NCBI GenBank assembly: GCA_964594125.1
Contig: CAZQLL010000022.1
Location: 10,997-74,996 of the forward strand
Direction of reading: 5' to 3'
DNA from: CAVRZJ01 sp964594125
GTDB lineage: Bacteria; Acidobacteriota; Thermoanaerobaculia; Thermoanaerobaculales; Thermoanaerobaculaceae
DNA: 64,000 nt
The notes under the pieces are model-generated. The model was not told the DNA's origin. It saw nothing but the letters and a program-made list of their open reading frames with translations, and searched no databases. A program made the translations under genes and the position numbers. Positions 46,655 through 55,257 of the stretch are shown here, piece after piece (the first letter of the stretch is position 1; every line of letters begins with the position of its first letter).

Positions 46655-48137
46655 CGAACCCCCGGCGGCGGCCTACGCGCGCGAGCCGCAAGCCGCGCTC
46701 GTCAGCCAGGTAGTCGTATCCCAGCCCCGGTTGCCACTGCGCTTCCGGGTCCAGCGCGCGATAGCGGTCGCGGCGGGCGACCCGGTCCTCCGGCCGGAGG
46801 GAGCGCAGGTGGTAGACGATGAGATCGGCGCACACGAAGCCGCCGCGCACCCGCGCCTGCAGCGGCGCCTTGATGCCATGCAGCGGCCGGTAGTCGAACT
46901 GATGGTCGGGAAGGGCGCGGAATAACCGCGCGGGGCGCTTGCGCCCCCACACTCCGTCGCAGCGGTAGCGGTCGGGAGAGCCCCACAGCTCGCGCAGGCG
47001 CACGGCGAACGCCGAGAGCCCGAGGCGCGCGCCGCGCCGGATCGCGCGTTCGGCGCGCTCGCGGAAGCCGCGCTCGACGCGCTCGTCGGCATCCAGCGAC
47101 AGCATCCACTGCGCCCCGTGCCGCAGCGCCGCCGCGTGCACAAGGCGATAGTTCCCGACCTCGTCCCATGCCGCCCGGTCCGGCGCGCCGCGGATCACCT
47201 CCAGCACCTCCGGACTGCGGGCGAGGAGCTCGGCGCCGCCGTCCGTCGAGCCGTCGTCGTACGCCACGATGCCGTCGACCTGCGGGCCGACGTTCCTCAA
47301 GTAGCCGGGCAGGTACGGCGCGTCGTTGCGGACGGCGAGCAGCGCGAGCAGCCGGCTGCGGCGCGGTGGGCGGCCCGGTCCCCACGTCGGCAGCACCAGC
47401 GCTCCGAAGAGCAGCCGGCGCAGCGTTCCCTTCGCGAGGCGAGCGGCCGGCGACGCGCCGGCAGCCGCCAGCAGCCGGCTGCGCCTGCGCCGGACGAGCA
47501 CCTCGCACCCCGCGATTGTCCGCGGCGCCACGTCGTCGATCGCCTCGAAGCGCCAGTCCGCGCGGACTGCAGCCACCTCGGCGAGCGCCGCGGGGCCAGA
47601 CGCCCGGACGAGGTCGGGATCGGCAAACGCGGGCGAGAGGTCGCAGCCCTCCTCGAGCACCCGGCGAACGAGCACCTGCTGCCGGCGGATCCTGGCCAGG
47701 TCGCCGCCGGCGCCGGAGAGCGAGCGCCGGGCGCCGATCCACTGGTGGACGCGCTCGCCGCTGAGCCGCTCCACCGGAGGCCGGAACGTCACGACCTTGC
47801 GCCCGTCCTGGATGCGCGTCGTCGGGGCCAGCGGGTAGACCAGGTCGAGCCGCTCGTCGACGGGCACGGCGACCTCGATGCCGGCGAGCGCCCGCTCGGC
47901 CGCGGCGCGGCGCAGGCACAGCGAGTGCTGCGCCGTCACACCCTGCTCGGCGAGCGCCGCGAGCAGCCCGGTGTGGCCGCCGCGGGCGTACGCCTTGTTG
48001 ACGCGTATTCCGAGGGAGGGGCACCAGAGGTCGCGCGGCACCCACAGCAACCGCTGGCGGTCCGCCTCCACGACCACGATGTTGTCGGTGTTGGCGCCCC
48101 ACTCGTCGCGGTCCATCACAGCAACGACCGTCGCCAC
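46647..48137 (-). CDS. LCP (LytR-CpsA-Psr)-like domain fused to GT2 glycosyltransferase
   Basis: 496 residues in two parts. Residues 1-170 match the LCP pattern: MDRDEWGANTDNIVVVEAD, VPRDLWCPSLGIRVNKAYARGG, then VERLSGERVHQWIGARR and GDLARIRRQQVLVRRVL, i.e. the TD-x-(I/V) strand, PRD, NKAYA and the R..R..R region that binds polyprenyl pyrophosphate. From about 255 a GT2 domain follows: LLALLAVRNDAPYLPGYLRNV, DDGSTDGG, MLSLDADERV. No signal peptide or TM helix precedes the LCP part, unlike normal LCP ligases, which act outside the membrane. Function unknown; start ATG 48137. Confidence 0.78.
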   Translation of the reverse strand: MATVVAVMDRDEWGANTDNIVVVEADRQRLLWVPRDLWCPSLGIRVNKAYARGGHTGLLAALAEQGVTAQHSLCLRRAAAERALAGIEVAVPVDERLDLVYPLAPTTRIQDGRKVVTFRPPVERLSGERVHQWIGARRSLSGAGGDLARIRRQQVLVRRVLEEGCDLSPAFADPDLVRASGPAALAEVAAVRADWRFEAIDDVAPRTIAGCEVLVRRRRSRLLAAAGASPAARLAKGTLRRLLFGALVLPTWGPGRPPRRSRLLALLAVRNDAPYLPGYLRNVGPQVDGIVAYDDGSTDGGAELLARSPEVLEVIRGAPDRAAWDEVGNYRLVHAAALRHGAQWMLSLDADERVERGFRERAERAIRRGARLGLSAFAVRLRELWGSPDRYRCDGVWGRKRPARLFRALPDHQFDYRPLHGIKAPLQARVRGGFVCADLIVYHLRSLRPEDRVARRDRYRALDPEAQWQPGLGYDYLADERGLRLARVGRRRGFDA

Positions 48138-48184
48138 CGCTCCCCCTGCGCCGGGAGTCTACACGACCGGCACGGTGACGGGCG

Positions 48185-48910
48185 TCACCGCCGGCCGGCG
48201 GCGGACGCCGGCAGACCGCCGGACGGCAGGGCCACAGCGGCGAACGGCGCCGTGCACGGCGGCCCGGCGGCGAAGCGCAGCGTGACGCCGCCGGCGGCGA
48301 GGCGAACGAGCGTCGAGCACACGGTGCCGTAGCGCTCGCCGTGCCGGCAGAACGGGTCAGCGCAGTCGTGGTCGGCCAGAATCCGCACCAGCGCGGGCTC
48401 GATCGCGTCGCCCTCGACGGCGGCCAGCTCGCCCGCCTGCAGCGCGGCGACCCGGGTGCGCTGCCCGGGGTTGTCGAGGCGGTCGTTGCCGATCGCCAAC
48501 AGCGCCTCGCCGGCGCGCTCGATCCGCGGCGCCGGGTGGTTGGTGACGACGAACGCCGCCTCGCGGTCGGCGAGCAGCAGGTTGAACGGGCCGTAGCGGG
48601 CGAGGTCGAGCTCGCCGGCGAGCGCCACCGCGCCGGCGAGCGTGCGCTCGGCGGCCGCGTCGACGACCAGCGAGCCGCGCGACCGCTCGCCCGCCGGCGC
48701 GCCGAGGCGGGCGTTGGTGACGGCGGCGACGAACGCCGCATCGAGGTTGACCGCGAGCCAGCTCCCGCCGGCGGCGAGGTCGCGGCCGCCGACTACCGGG
48801 GGATCGGCGACCAGCAGCGCGGGAGGGCGCCACGGCCGGTCGCGACGCTCGTCGCGGTTGGCGCCGAGCCACAGCCCGTCGGCACGCCGCACCGCGATCA
48901 GCAGGCACAT
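48185..48910 (-). CDS. NRDE family protein (TANGO2-like)
   Basis: 241 residues beginning MCLLIAVRRADGLWLGANRDERRDRPW, which contains the NRDE motif that names the family, and GGRDLAAGGSWLAVN. Cys2 after Met1 could become an N-terminal nucleophile, as in Ntn-hydrolase folds. The function is unsettled (haem and lipid roles have been proposed for TANGO2). It lies 2 bp from the GNAT gene and is probably co-transcribed. Confidence 0.9.
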   Translation of the reverse strand: MCLLIAVRRADGLWLGANRDERRDRPWRPPALLVADPPVVGGRDLAAGGSWLAVNLDAAFVAAVTNARLGAPAGERSRGSLVVDAAAERTLAGAVALAGELDLARYGPFNLLLADREAAFVVTNHPAPRIERAGEALLAIGNDRLDNPGQRTRVAALQAGELAAVEGDAIEPALVRILADHDCADPFCRHGERYGTVCSTLVRLAAGGVTLRFAAGPPCTAPFAAVALPSGGLPASAAGRR

Positions 48911-48912
48911 GC

Positions 48913-49359
48913 TCAGGCGACGCCGGCGAGCGTCAGCTCGAAGCGGCGGGCGTGCGGTGCGGCGGCGCCGCGCTCCACGAAGCCGAGCCGGCGCATCAGC
49001 GACTGCGCCTCGAAGAACTCCGCCGGCGCGGCGAACGCCACCGCCGGCGCGCCGTGGGCGCGCGCGACCTGCAGGGCGTTCTCGACCAGCGAGCGGCCGA
49101 GCCCGAAGCCGCGGTACTCCGGCGCGAGGTACAGCGAGTGCAGCTCCCAGGCGCCGTCGCGCGTCTCCCGCAGCCCGCACGAGCCGACGATCTCGCCGCG
49201 GCCGGCCTCCACGACCCACATGAAGTCCTGCTCGCCGGCGAGCGGCGGCGGGTCCGGCCAGCGCGCGGCGAGGCGGAACTCGCGCACCACGCGGCGCGCC
49301 AGGTCGCGCACCGCCTTGCCGTCGAGCGGCGTCGCCGGCCGCACCCAGTAGGCGCTCAT
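48913..49359 (-). CDS. GNAT-family N-acetyltransferase
   Basis: 148 residues with the GNAT fold: MWVVEAGRGEIVGSCGL, LHSLYLAPEYRGFGLGRSLVE (acetyl-CoA binding Q/RxxGxG/A motif) and FEAQSLMRRLGFVE. The substrate is unknown. The ATG overlaps the pepA stop by 4 bp. Confidence 0.9.
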   Translation of the reverse strand: MSAYWVRPATPLDGKAVRDLARRVVREFRLAARWPDPPPLAGEQDFMWVVEAGRGEIVGSCGLRETRDGAWELHSLYLAPEYRGFGLGRSLVENALQVARAHGAPAVAFAAPAEFFEAQSLMRRLGFVERGAAAPHARRFELTLAGVA

Positions 49360-50849
49360 CCCTTCGCCGCCATCTCCGCGATCAGCGCCAGCAGCATGCG
49401 CACGCCGAAACCGTTGGCGCCGGCGGGCAGCCCGTTGTGCCCCTTCGCCGCATGCGCCACGCCGGCGATGTCGAGGTGGGCCCAGCGCACGCCGTCGGGG
49501 ACGAAGTGCTGCAGGAAGGCGGCCGACGCCGGTAACGACCCCTTCGGACCTGCCGAGTTCTTCAGGTCGGCCCACTCGCTGCGCAGCAGCTCCTTGTAGG
49601 CGGGGAGCAGCGGCAGGCGCCAGACGCGGTCGCCGGTGCGGCGGCCGAGCGCCTCGAGCTGTGCCGCCAGCGCGTCGTCGTTGGCGAACATGCCGGCGTA
49701 CTCGTGGCCGAGCGCGACGCGGCAGGCGCCGGTCAGCGTGGCCAGGTCGATCATCACGTCGGGGTTGAAGTGCGCCGCGTACGCCATCGCGTCGGCGAGG
49801 ATCAGCCGCCCCTCGGCGTCGGTGTTGTCGATCTCGACGGTGGCGCCGTTGGTCAGCGTCAGGATGTCGCCTGGCTTGAGCGCGCTGCCGGACGGGAGGT
49901 TCTCGACCAGCGGCACCAGGCCGACGACCTTGAGCGGCGGCGCGTCCTGCGCCACCGCGCGCATCGCCGCCACCACCGCCGCGGCGCCGCACATGTCGTG
50001 CTTCATGTCGCCCATGTCGGCGGCCGGCTTGAGCGAGATCCCGCCGGCGTCGAACGTCACGCCCTTGCCGACCAGCACCAGGGCGGCGCGTGGCTTCTTG
50101 GCGCGGTACTCGAGGCGGACCAGACGCGGCTCCTCGACCGACCCCCTGCCGACCGCGACAATCGCCCGCATCCCCTCCTTCTCGAGCTCCTTGACGCCCA
50201 TCGTGGTGGCGCGCACCGCCGTCCCCTTGAACATCGCCTCGATCTCGGCGGCGAACGTCGTGGGGGTGAGGTCATTGCCGGGTCGGTTGCCGAGGTCGCG
50301 CGCCAGCCGCACGAGCTCGTCGACGCGGCGCGCCTGCGCGAGCAGCGCGTCGAGCTGCGCCTCGCTCTCCCCCTCCAGCCGCACGATGTGGACGCCGTCC
50401 ACCTTGGTGGCCTCGTCGGGCCGCGAGCGGAAGCGGTCGAAGCGGTAGTCGGCGAGCGCCAGCTCGGCGAGCGCCACGACACGCGCCTCGCTCGGGTCGA
50501 CGTCCTGCGGCAGGAACGGCAGCGCCACCGCGATCTGGTACTCGCGGTTGCGCCCGGCCTGCTCCACGACGCGGCGGAGCAGCTTGCGCAGCGAGTGCAC
50601 CGTGAACGCCGGCAGCTTGCCTACGCCGAAGCAGGCGATGCGGCGGAACCCCTTCACCGGGCTGGCGGTGACCAGCACCTCGCCTTCGGCGCCGCGCGCG
50701 CCGAGCTCCTCCACGACCTTGGCGATCGCCTGGCGTTCCTTGGCGGGCAGGACGAGACGCTCGAGCGGCCGCTCGTTCTCGGCCACCGCGAGGTAGAGAC
50801 AGTCGAGTTGCTCCTCAGGGGCGCTCGAAAACTGCACAACGTCGGCCAT
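49356..50849 (-). CDS. pepA: Leucyl aminopeptidase (M17)
   Basis: 497 residues. Metal and catalytic motifs are intact: VGKGVTFDAGGISLKPA with the Lys and Asp ligands, DMKHDMCGAAAV, and the family signature NTDAEGRLILADAMAYA. The N-terminal macro-like domain has VQFSSAPEEQLDCLYLAVAE. It removes N-terminal residues from peptides in the cytoplasm. ATG 50849 is set by GGGGGGTG just upstream; the earlier in-frame start at 50903 lies upstream of the predicted mRNA start. A terminator-like hairpin is in its short leader. Confidence 0.95.
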   Translation of the reverse strand: MADVVQFSSAPEEQLDCLYLAVAENERPLERLVLPAKERQAIAKVVEELGARGAEGEVLVTASPVKGFRRIACFGVGKLPAFTVHSLRKLLRRVVEQAGRNREYQIAVALPFLPQDVDPSEARVVALAELALADYRFDRFRSRPDEATKVDGVHIVRLEGESEAQLDALLAQARRVDELVRLARDLGNRPGNDLTPTTFAAEIEAMFKGTAVRATTMGVKELEKEGMRAIVAVGRGSVEEPRLVRLEYRAKKPRAALVLVGKGVTFDAGGISLKPAADMGDMKHDMCGAAAVVAAMRAVAQDAPPLKVVGLVPLVENLPSGSALKPGDILTLTNGATVEIDNTDAEGRLILADAMAYAAHFNPDVMIDLATLTGACRVALGHEYAGMFANDDALAAQLEALGRRTGDRVWRLPLLPAYKELLRSEWADLKNSAGPKGSLPASAAFLQHFVPDGVRWAHLDIAGVAHAAKGHNGLPAGANGFGVRMLLALIAEMAAKG

Positions 50850-50862
50850 GACACCCCCCGTG

Positions 50863-50887
50863 AAAAAACGCGCCCGGCGCGGGCGCG
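50863..50887 (-). terminator. Terminator-like hairpin with T-run in the pepA leader
   Basis: On the minus strand an 8-bp stem (CGCGCCCG / CGGGCGCG, 3-nt loop, 50887-50869) is followed by six T (50868-50863), the only GC hairpin plus T-run I find in this window. It lies directly after the predicted start point and 13 nt before ATG 50849, so it is either an attenuator or a 5'-end stabiliser. Confidence 0.6.
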
Positions 50888-50893
50888 GCGGGA

Positions 50894-50923
50894 ATAGTAT
50901 CACACGGCGTAGCCGACTTCCAA
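50894..50923 (-). promoter_or_regulatory. Candidate promoter of pepA
   Basis: On the minus strand: TTGGAA (50923-50918), 18-bp spacer, TACTAT (50899-50894). Transcription would begin near 50887, at the base of the hairpin. Confidence 0.55.
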
Positions 50924-50932
50924 GGAAGCGGG

Positions 50933-51739
50933 ATGCCGTCGCCGTCCGCGCCTTCCGCTACAATCGCGCCCGTGATCGGGGTCCTGCTGCCAGCCGTGGT
51001 TGCGGTCTGCATGGTCCACCCCGCCGAGCTCGACCCGGAGATCGGCAGGCGGGCGCTGCCGTGGCTTCCGCCCGACCTCGCCCGCCAGATCGTCAGGCAC
51101 AAGCAGGACTTCGCCCGCGGCGCCGCCGCCGCCGCGGCGTGGCCGCGGCAGTTCCACCGGCCCGGCGGCGACAGCGGCATCGAGCCGACGATCGTGGCGC
51201 AGTGCGAGCGGATCGCGCAGGCGTTGCGCTCGCAGGCGGCGTTCTCGGAGGTCGTGGCCGGTTTCGGCACCCTCGCGCACCTCACGCTCGACCTCAACGC
51301 GCCGTTCGCGAACTCGCACTCGTCGGACCCCTACGCGCGCGCCTTCGCGGCCTACCAGCGCACGGCGGCGCCGCGCGTGCAGATGGTCTTCTACGGCCAG
51401 GAACGCGGCCTGCTGGACCAGCCGGCCGCCGCGCTCGCGCAGTACGTACGGCGCCGGCGCCTCGATGCGGCGCGCTACGAGGCGCTGGTCCGCTACGACC
51501 TCGACCGGGTCGGCGGCCCCGGCCGCTGGGCGGCGCTCGACGACCGCTCGACCAGCTTCGGCGCCGCCGCGATCTCGCTCAACCACTCCATCTCCACCTT
51601 CGCCAACCTGGCCTCCTGGGTGTGGCGGCGGGGCGGCGGCCTCGTGCCCGAGGTGGCCAGAGGCGGTGGCACCATCCTGATCTGGAAAGGAGAGCCGCGT
51701 CCCCGTGAAGCCCCTCGCCATCGTCTCGGTGTCCGATAA
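50933..51739 (+). CDS. Unknown exported protein, phospholipase C/S1-nuclease-like helices
   Basis: 268 residues. A hydrophobic N-terminus (IAPVIGVLLPAVVAVCMV) is a likely signal. The body is mostly helical with WLPPDLARQIVRHKQDFARGAAAA, FGTLAHLTLDLNAPFANSHSSD and FGAAAISLNHSISTFANLA; the His/Asp spacing in HLTLDLNAPF is reminiscent of zinc-dependent phospholipase C / S1 nuclease folds, but I cannot place the full set of zinc ligands. Start ATG 50933 or GTG 50972. The 3' end overlaps purH by 35 bp, so expression is probably coupled. Confidence 0.6.
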   Translation: MPSPSAPSATIAPVIGVLLPAVVAVCMVHPAELDPEIGRRALPWLPPDLARQIVRHKQDFARGAAAAAAWPRQFHRPGGDSGIEPTIVAQCERIAQALRSQAAFSEVVAGFGTLAHLTLDLNAPFANSHSSDPYARAFAAYQRTAAPRVQMVFYGQERGLLDQPAAALAQYVRRRRLDAARYEALVRYDLDRVGGPGRWAALDDRSTSFGAAAISLNHSISTFANLASWVWRRGGGLVPEVARGGGTILIWKGEPRPREAPRHRLGVR

Positions 51740-53243
51740 GCACGGTGTGGAGCCGTTCGCCAGGGGCCTCGTCGAGCTCGGCTGGGAAGTCGCTTCGACC
51801 GGCGGCACGGCGCGCGCGCTGCGCGCCGCCGGCGTCGCGGTGACCGATATCGCCGAGCTCACCGAGTGGCCCGAGGCGCTCGGCGGCCGCGTCAAGACGC
51901 TGCACCCGCGCCTGTTCGCCGGCATCCTCGGCGACCTCGACGAAGCGGAGCATCGTGCCGTCCTCGCGGAGTGGAACGCTCGCCCGGTCGGCATCGTCGC
52001 GGTCAACCTCTACCCGTTCGCGGCGGTCGCCGCGCGCGCCGGCGCCTCGCGCGAGGAGGTGATCGAGAACATCGACATCGGCGGCCCCTCGCTGGTGCGG
52101 GCCGCGGCGAAGAACCACAAGCACGTCGCGGTGGTCGTCGATCCCGCCGACTACCCGCGCGTGCTCGACGCCGTGCGCTCGGGCGCGGTGCCGGTCGAGT
52201 TGAAGCGCGCGCTGGCCGCCAAGGCGTTCCGCCACACGGCGGCGTACGATCTGACGATCGCCGGCACGCTGCCGCGCCACCTGGACCTGCCGCAGAGCAT
52301 GGCGCTCACCGCGCTCGCTCCCTGGGTCGACGGCGAGGAAACGCCGCTTCGCTACGGCGAGAACCCGCACCAGAGCGCCGTGCTGCTGCGGGAGCGCACC
52401 CCGCGTGGCCTCGCCGGCGCCACGCAGATCCAGGGCAAAGAGCTGTCCTTCAACAACCTGGTCGATGCCGACGGCGCCTGGCGGCTGGTGCACGACCTGC
52501 CCGGCCCGGGCGTCGCGATCGTCAAGCACGCGAGCCCGTGCGGCGTCGGCCTCGGCGCGTCGGTCGCCGAGGCGTACGGCCGGGCGCTCGCCTGCGACCC
52601 GGTTTCGGCGTTCGGCGGCGTCATCGCCTGCTCCTCGCCGTGCGACGGCGAGGCGGCGCGGCGGATCACCGAGATCTTCGCCGAGGTGGTGGTGGCGCCG
52701 GCGTGCGACGAGGAGGCCCGCGGCGTGTTCGCGGCGAAGAAGAACCTGCGCGTCCTCGTCGCGCCGCCGCCGGTCACCGGCGCACCGCGCCTGCGCGCGA
52801 TCGACGGCGGGCTGTTGATACAGAGCGCCGACGAGGGGTGGGACGGCGAGAGCTGGCAGGTGGCGACCGAGCGGGCGCCGTCGCAGCGCGAGACGGCGGC
52901 GCTCCGGCTCGCATGGCGCGTGGCCAAACACGCGACGTCGAACGCGGTCGTGGTCGCCGGCCCCGACGCCACGCTCGGCATCGGCGCCGGCCAGCCCAGC
53001 CGCGTCGACTCCTGCCGCATCGCGCTCGAGCGCGCGCGCTCGTTCGGCGCGGCGACCGCCGGCTCGGCGGCCGGCTCGGACGCGTTCTTCCCGTTTCCCG
53101 ACGGCGTCGAGACGCTCGCGGCCGGCGGCGTGACGGCGATCGCCCAGCCGGGCGGTTCGCTGCGCGACGCCGAGGTGATCGCCGCCGCCGACCGTCTCGG
53201 CGTGGCGATGGTGCTGACCGGCCGGCGCCACTTCCGGCACTAG
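51705..53243 (+). CDS. purH: Bifunctional AICAR formyltransferase / IMP cyclohydrolase
   Basis: 512 residues, last two steps of de novo purine synthesis. The N-terminal cyclohydrolase has GLVELGWEVASTGGTARAL, RVKTLHPRLFAGIL and NIDIGGPSLVRAAAKNHK; the C-terminal transformylase has RYGENPHQSA, NNLVDADGAW, KHASPCGVG and FFPFPDGVE. The GTG start at 51705 has AGGAGA about 10 nt upstream. Length and motifs are normal. Other pur genes are absent from the window. Confidence 0.96.
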   Translation: MKPLAIVSVSDKHGVEPFARGLVELGWEVASTGGTARALRAAGVAVTDIAELTEWPEALGGRVKTLHPRLFAGILGDLDEAEHRAVLAEWNARPVGIVAVNLYPFAAVAARAGASREEVIENIDIGGPSLVRAAAKNHKHVAVVVDPADYPRVLDAVRSGAVPVELKRALAAKAFRHTAAYDLTIAGTLPRHLDLPQSMALTALAPWVDGEETPLRYGENPHQSAVLLRERTPRGLAGATQIQGKELSFNNLVDADGAWRLVHDLPGPGVAIVKHASPCGVGLGASVAEAYGRALACDPVSAFGGVIACSSPCDGEAARRITEIFAEVVVAPACDEEARGVFAAKKNLRVLVAPPPVTGAPRLRAIDGGLLIQSADEGWDGESWQVATERAPSQRETAALRLAWRVAKHATSNAVVVAGPDATLGIGAGQPSRVDSCRIALERARSFGAATAGSAAGSDAFFPFPDGVETLAAGGVTAIAQPGGSLRDAEVIAAADRLGVAMVLTGRRHFRH

Positions 53244-53253
53244 GGGGAGCGGG

Positions 53254-53889
53254 GTGAAGCGCCCGCCCGACAGGTCGTTCCTGCAGGCCGCCGCTGCCCT
53301 GCTCGCCGCCGCATGGACGGGTGTGGCAGGGGCGCAGGTGACGCTCGACGAGGTGGCGGCGGCGGTCGGCGCCGCGCCGGCGTGGCAGGCGGCGTTCACC
53401 CAGCGCTACGTGCCGGCGGGGTTCGAGACCGGGGCCGCCGAGAGCGGCACCCTTACCGTGGCGCCGCCGGCCTCCCTGCGCTTCGACTACGCCGGCGGGG
53501 CGCCGCGCACGTTCGCCGCCAACGGCGCGGTGGCGCGTTGGGTCGACCCCGGCGCCGGCGCATGCACCGCGGTGCGCATCGACGCCGGCACGTGGGGGCG
53601 GCTGCCGCTGGCCGCCATCCTCGACCCCGGCGCCGCGCGCGCCGCATTCGCGATCACGGCGTCGGGCCGCGAGCTGACGCTCGCCGCCCGCGAGCCGACG
53701 CCGGAGCTCGTCTCGGTGGTGGTGCGCGTCGGCGACGGCTCGCTGCCCGCCAGTGTGACGGTGGTCGACGCGAGCGGCAACCGCAACGAATTCACGCTCT
53801 CGGCGTGGCGACGGTGCGCGGCGCCGCCGGCGGGGTTCTTCCGGCCGGCGCTCGCGGGGCAGGCGCCGTGCGACCCGGCCGAGGAGTGA
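53254..53889 (+). CDS. LolA-like outer-membrane lipoprotein carrier
   Basis: 211 residues with a signal peptide (LQAAAALLAAAWTGVAGAQ). The mature part is a LolA/LolB-type half-barrel: WQAAFTQRYVPAGFETGAAESGTL, ASLRFDYAGGAPRTFAANGAVARWVDP and later LVSVVVRVGDGSLPASVTVVDASGNRNEF. It carries lipoproteins across the periplasm. GTG 53254 follows GGGGGAG. Sequence is divergent, with two extra Cys in RRCAAPP and QAPCDP, so lolA is not asserted. Confidence 0.8.
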   Translation: MKRPPDRSFLQAAAALLAAAWTGVAGAQVTLDEVAAAVGAAPAWQAAFTQRYVPAGFETGAAESGTLTVAPPASLRFDYAGGAPRTFAANGAVARWVDPGAGACTAVRIDAGTWGRLPLAAILDPGAARAAFAITASGRELTLAAREPTPELVSVVVRVGDGSLPASVTVVDASGNRNEFTLSAWRRCAAPPAGFFRPALAGQAPCDPAEE

Positions 53890-53914
53890 CAGCGCGGCGG
53901 GATGCCTTTACCAT
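53886..53914 (+). promoter_or_regulatory. Candidate promoter of the polyprenyl synthase gene
   Basis: GTGACA (53886-53891, overlapping the lolA-like stop), 17-bp spacer, TACCAT (53909-53914). It is followed by GGAGGGGG at 53937-53944. Confidence 0.55.
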
Positions 53915-54016
53915 GTCCCCCGCCGGGAGTGGCGGCGGAGGGGGTCGGGCCTGAACGCGAACAGCGAGGAGACGCTGCGTGCGACCAAGACGAGCCTGGG
54001 CGAGGCGTTCGCGGCC

Positions 54017-54964
54017 GTGCGGCCCAGGCTCGACCTCGTCGAGCGCTTCATCGACCGCCAGCTCGCGGGCGGTCCGCCCACCGTGCAGGAGGCCGGCCGC
54101 TACGTGATCGAGGGCGGCGGCAAGCGCCTGCGGCCGGCGCTGCTGCTCGTGGTCTCGCGCATGCTCGGCTACGCCGGCGACCGCGACATCGCCTACGGCG
54201 CGGTGGTGGAGATGATCCACACCGCGACGCTGGTGCACGACGACATCATCGACCACGCCGACGTCCGGCGCGGCCGCGCCACCGCCAACGACCGCTGGGG
54301 CAACCAGCTCACCGTCCTGCTCGGCGACTGGCTGTACATCCGCTCGATGGAGATCGCGCTCGAGCTCGGCGACCTCGCGGCGCTGCGCCTGCTCTCGCGC
54401 GCCACCGTCGAGATGGTCGAGGGCGAGATCCGCGGCCTCGAGCTGCAGCGCCGCATCGACATCACGCGCGCGCACTACGACGACCTGATCCGCCGCAAGA
54501 CCGCGGAGCTGTTCGCCGCCGCGTGCGCCCTGCCCGCCCTTTTCGCCCCGGACCTCGAGCGCCACCGCGAGCCGCTGGCGCGCTACGGCCGCAGCCTCGG
54601 CGCCTGTTTCCAGGTGATCGACGACATCCTCGACGTCACCGCCTCGCAGTCGCGCCTCGGCAAGCCGGTGTTCTCCGACCTCCGCGAGGGCAAGCTGACG
54701 CTGCCGTTCATCCTCCTGCTGCCGCACCTGCGCCGCGAGCAGCGCGACGCCGTCGCCGAGGTGCTCGCGACCGGCGAGCTCGCCGCCGTCTCGGCCGGCG
54801 AGCTGCGCGCGTGGCTGGACGGACACGGGATCGTGGCGGCGTGCCGCGCAGTCGCCGCCGAGCACGGCCGCGCCGCCGCCGCCGCGCTGGCCGGCCTCCC
54901 GCCGTCACCGGAGCGCGACGCCCTCGCGGCGGCCCCCGCCTACATCGTCGACCGCGAGTACTGA
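54017..54964 (+). CDS. Polyprenyl (octaprenyl-type) diphosphate synthase
   Basis: At least 315 residues of a trans-long-chain prenyl synthase: EGGGKRLRPALLLV, first Asp-rich motif LVHDDIIDHADVRRGR, ELFAAAC, second Asp-rich motif FQVIDDILDVT. It elongates FPP/GPP with IPP to make the side chain of a respiratory quinone. The GTG at 54017 has only a weak ribosome site; the frame stays open upstream and a CTG at 53951 sits 6-7 nt after GGAGGGGG, so a CTG start giving 337 residues is plausible. Confidence 0.92.
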   Translation: MRPRLDLVERFIDRQLAGGPPTVQEAGRYVIEGGGKRLRPALLLVVSRMLGYAGDRDIAYGAVVEMIHTATLVHDDIIDHADVRRGRATANDRWGNQLTVLLGDWLYIRSMEIALELGDLAALRLLSRATVEMVEGEIRGLELQRRIDITRAHYDDLIRRKTAELFAAACALPALFAPDLERHREPLARYGRSLGACFQVIDDILDVTASQSRLGKPVFSDLREGKLTLPFILLLPHLRREQRDAVAEVLATGELAAVSAGELRAWLDGHGIVAACRAVAAEHGRAAAAALAGLPPSPERDALAAAPAYIVDREY

Positions 54965-55257
54965 ACGCGGGGAGCGGCGCCGGGGGTCGGGCATCGGCGC
55001 CGGGTGATGACGCGAGAGCGGCGGGCGAAGGCGTGTCACAAGGCGCCCGCGTCTCGACGGCCAGCGTGCCGAAAGGAAAGCTCGGGAACGGTTCGACGAG
55101 AGCGAGCCTGACGTGCGAATCCGTTCGCGCCTGCCACTGCGCACCGTTTCCGCCTGTCCGATCGCAACGCCGCTGCCAAGGGAGCCAGCAGCTCCGCGGG
55201 CCGTGGGCGGTCAGCCCCTTGAAAACCCCGAGAGCAGGTGGTAGTTTCCTCTCGAGC
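54965..55257 (+). other. Spacer after the prenyl synthase gene
   Basis: 293 bp with no convincing gene; GC-rich 5' part (two GGCGCCGGG copies at about 54976 and 54995 that could pair weakly) and a promoter at its end. Confidence 0.4.
55219..55247 (+). promoter_or_regulatory. Promoter of the small TPR-like gene, near-leaderless
   Basis: TTGAAA (55219-55224), 17-bp spacer, TAGTTT (55242-55247). Only 10 nt separate the -10 from ATG 55258, so the mRNA would start within a few bases of the start codon. Confidence 0.6.
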
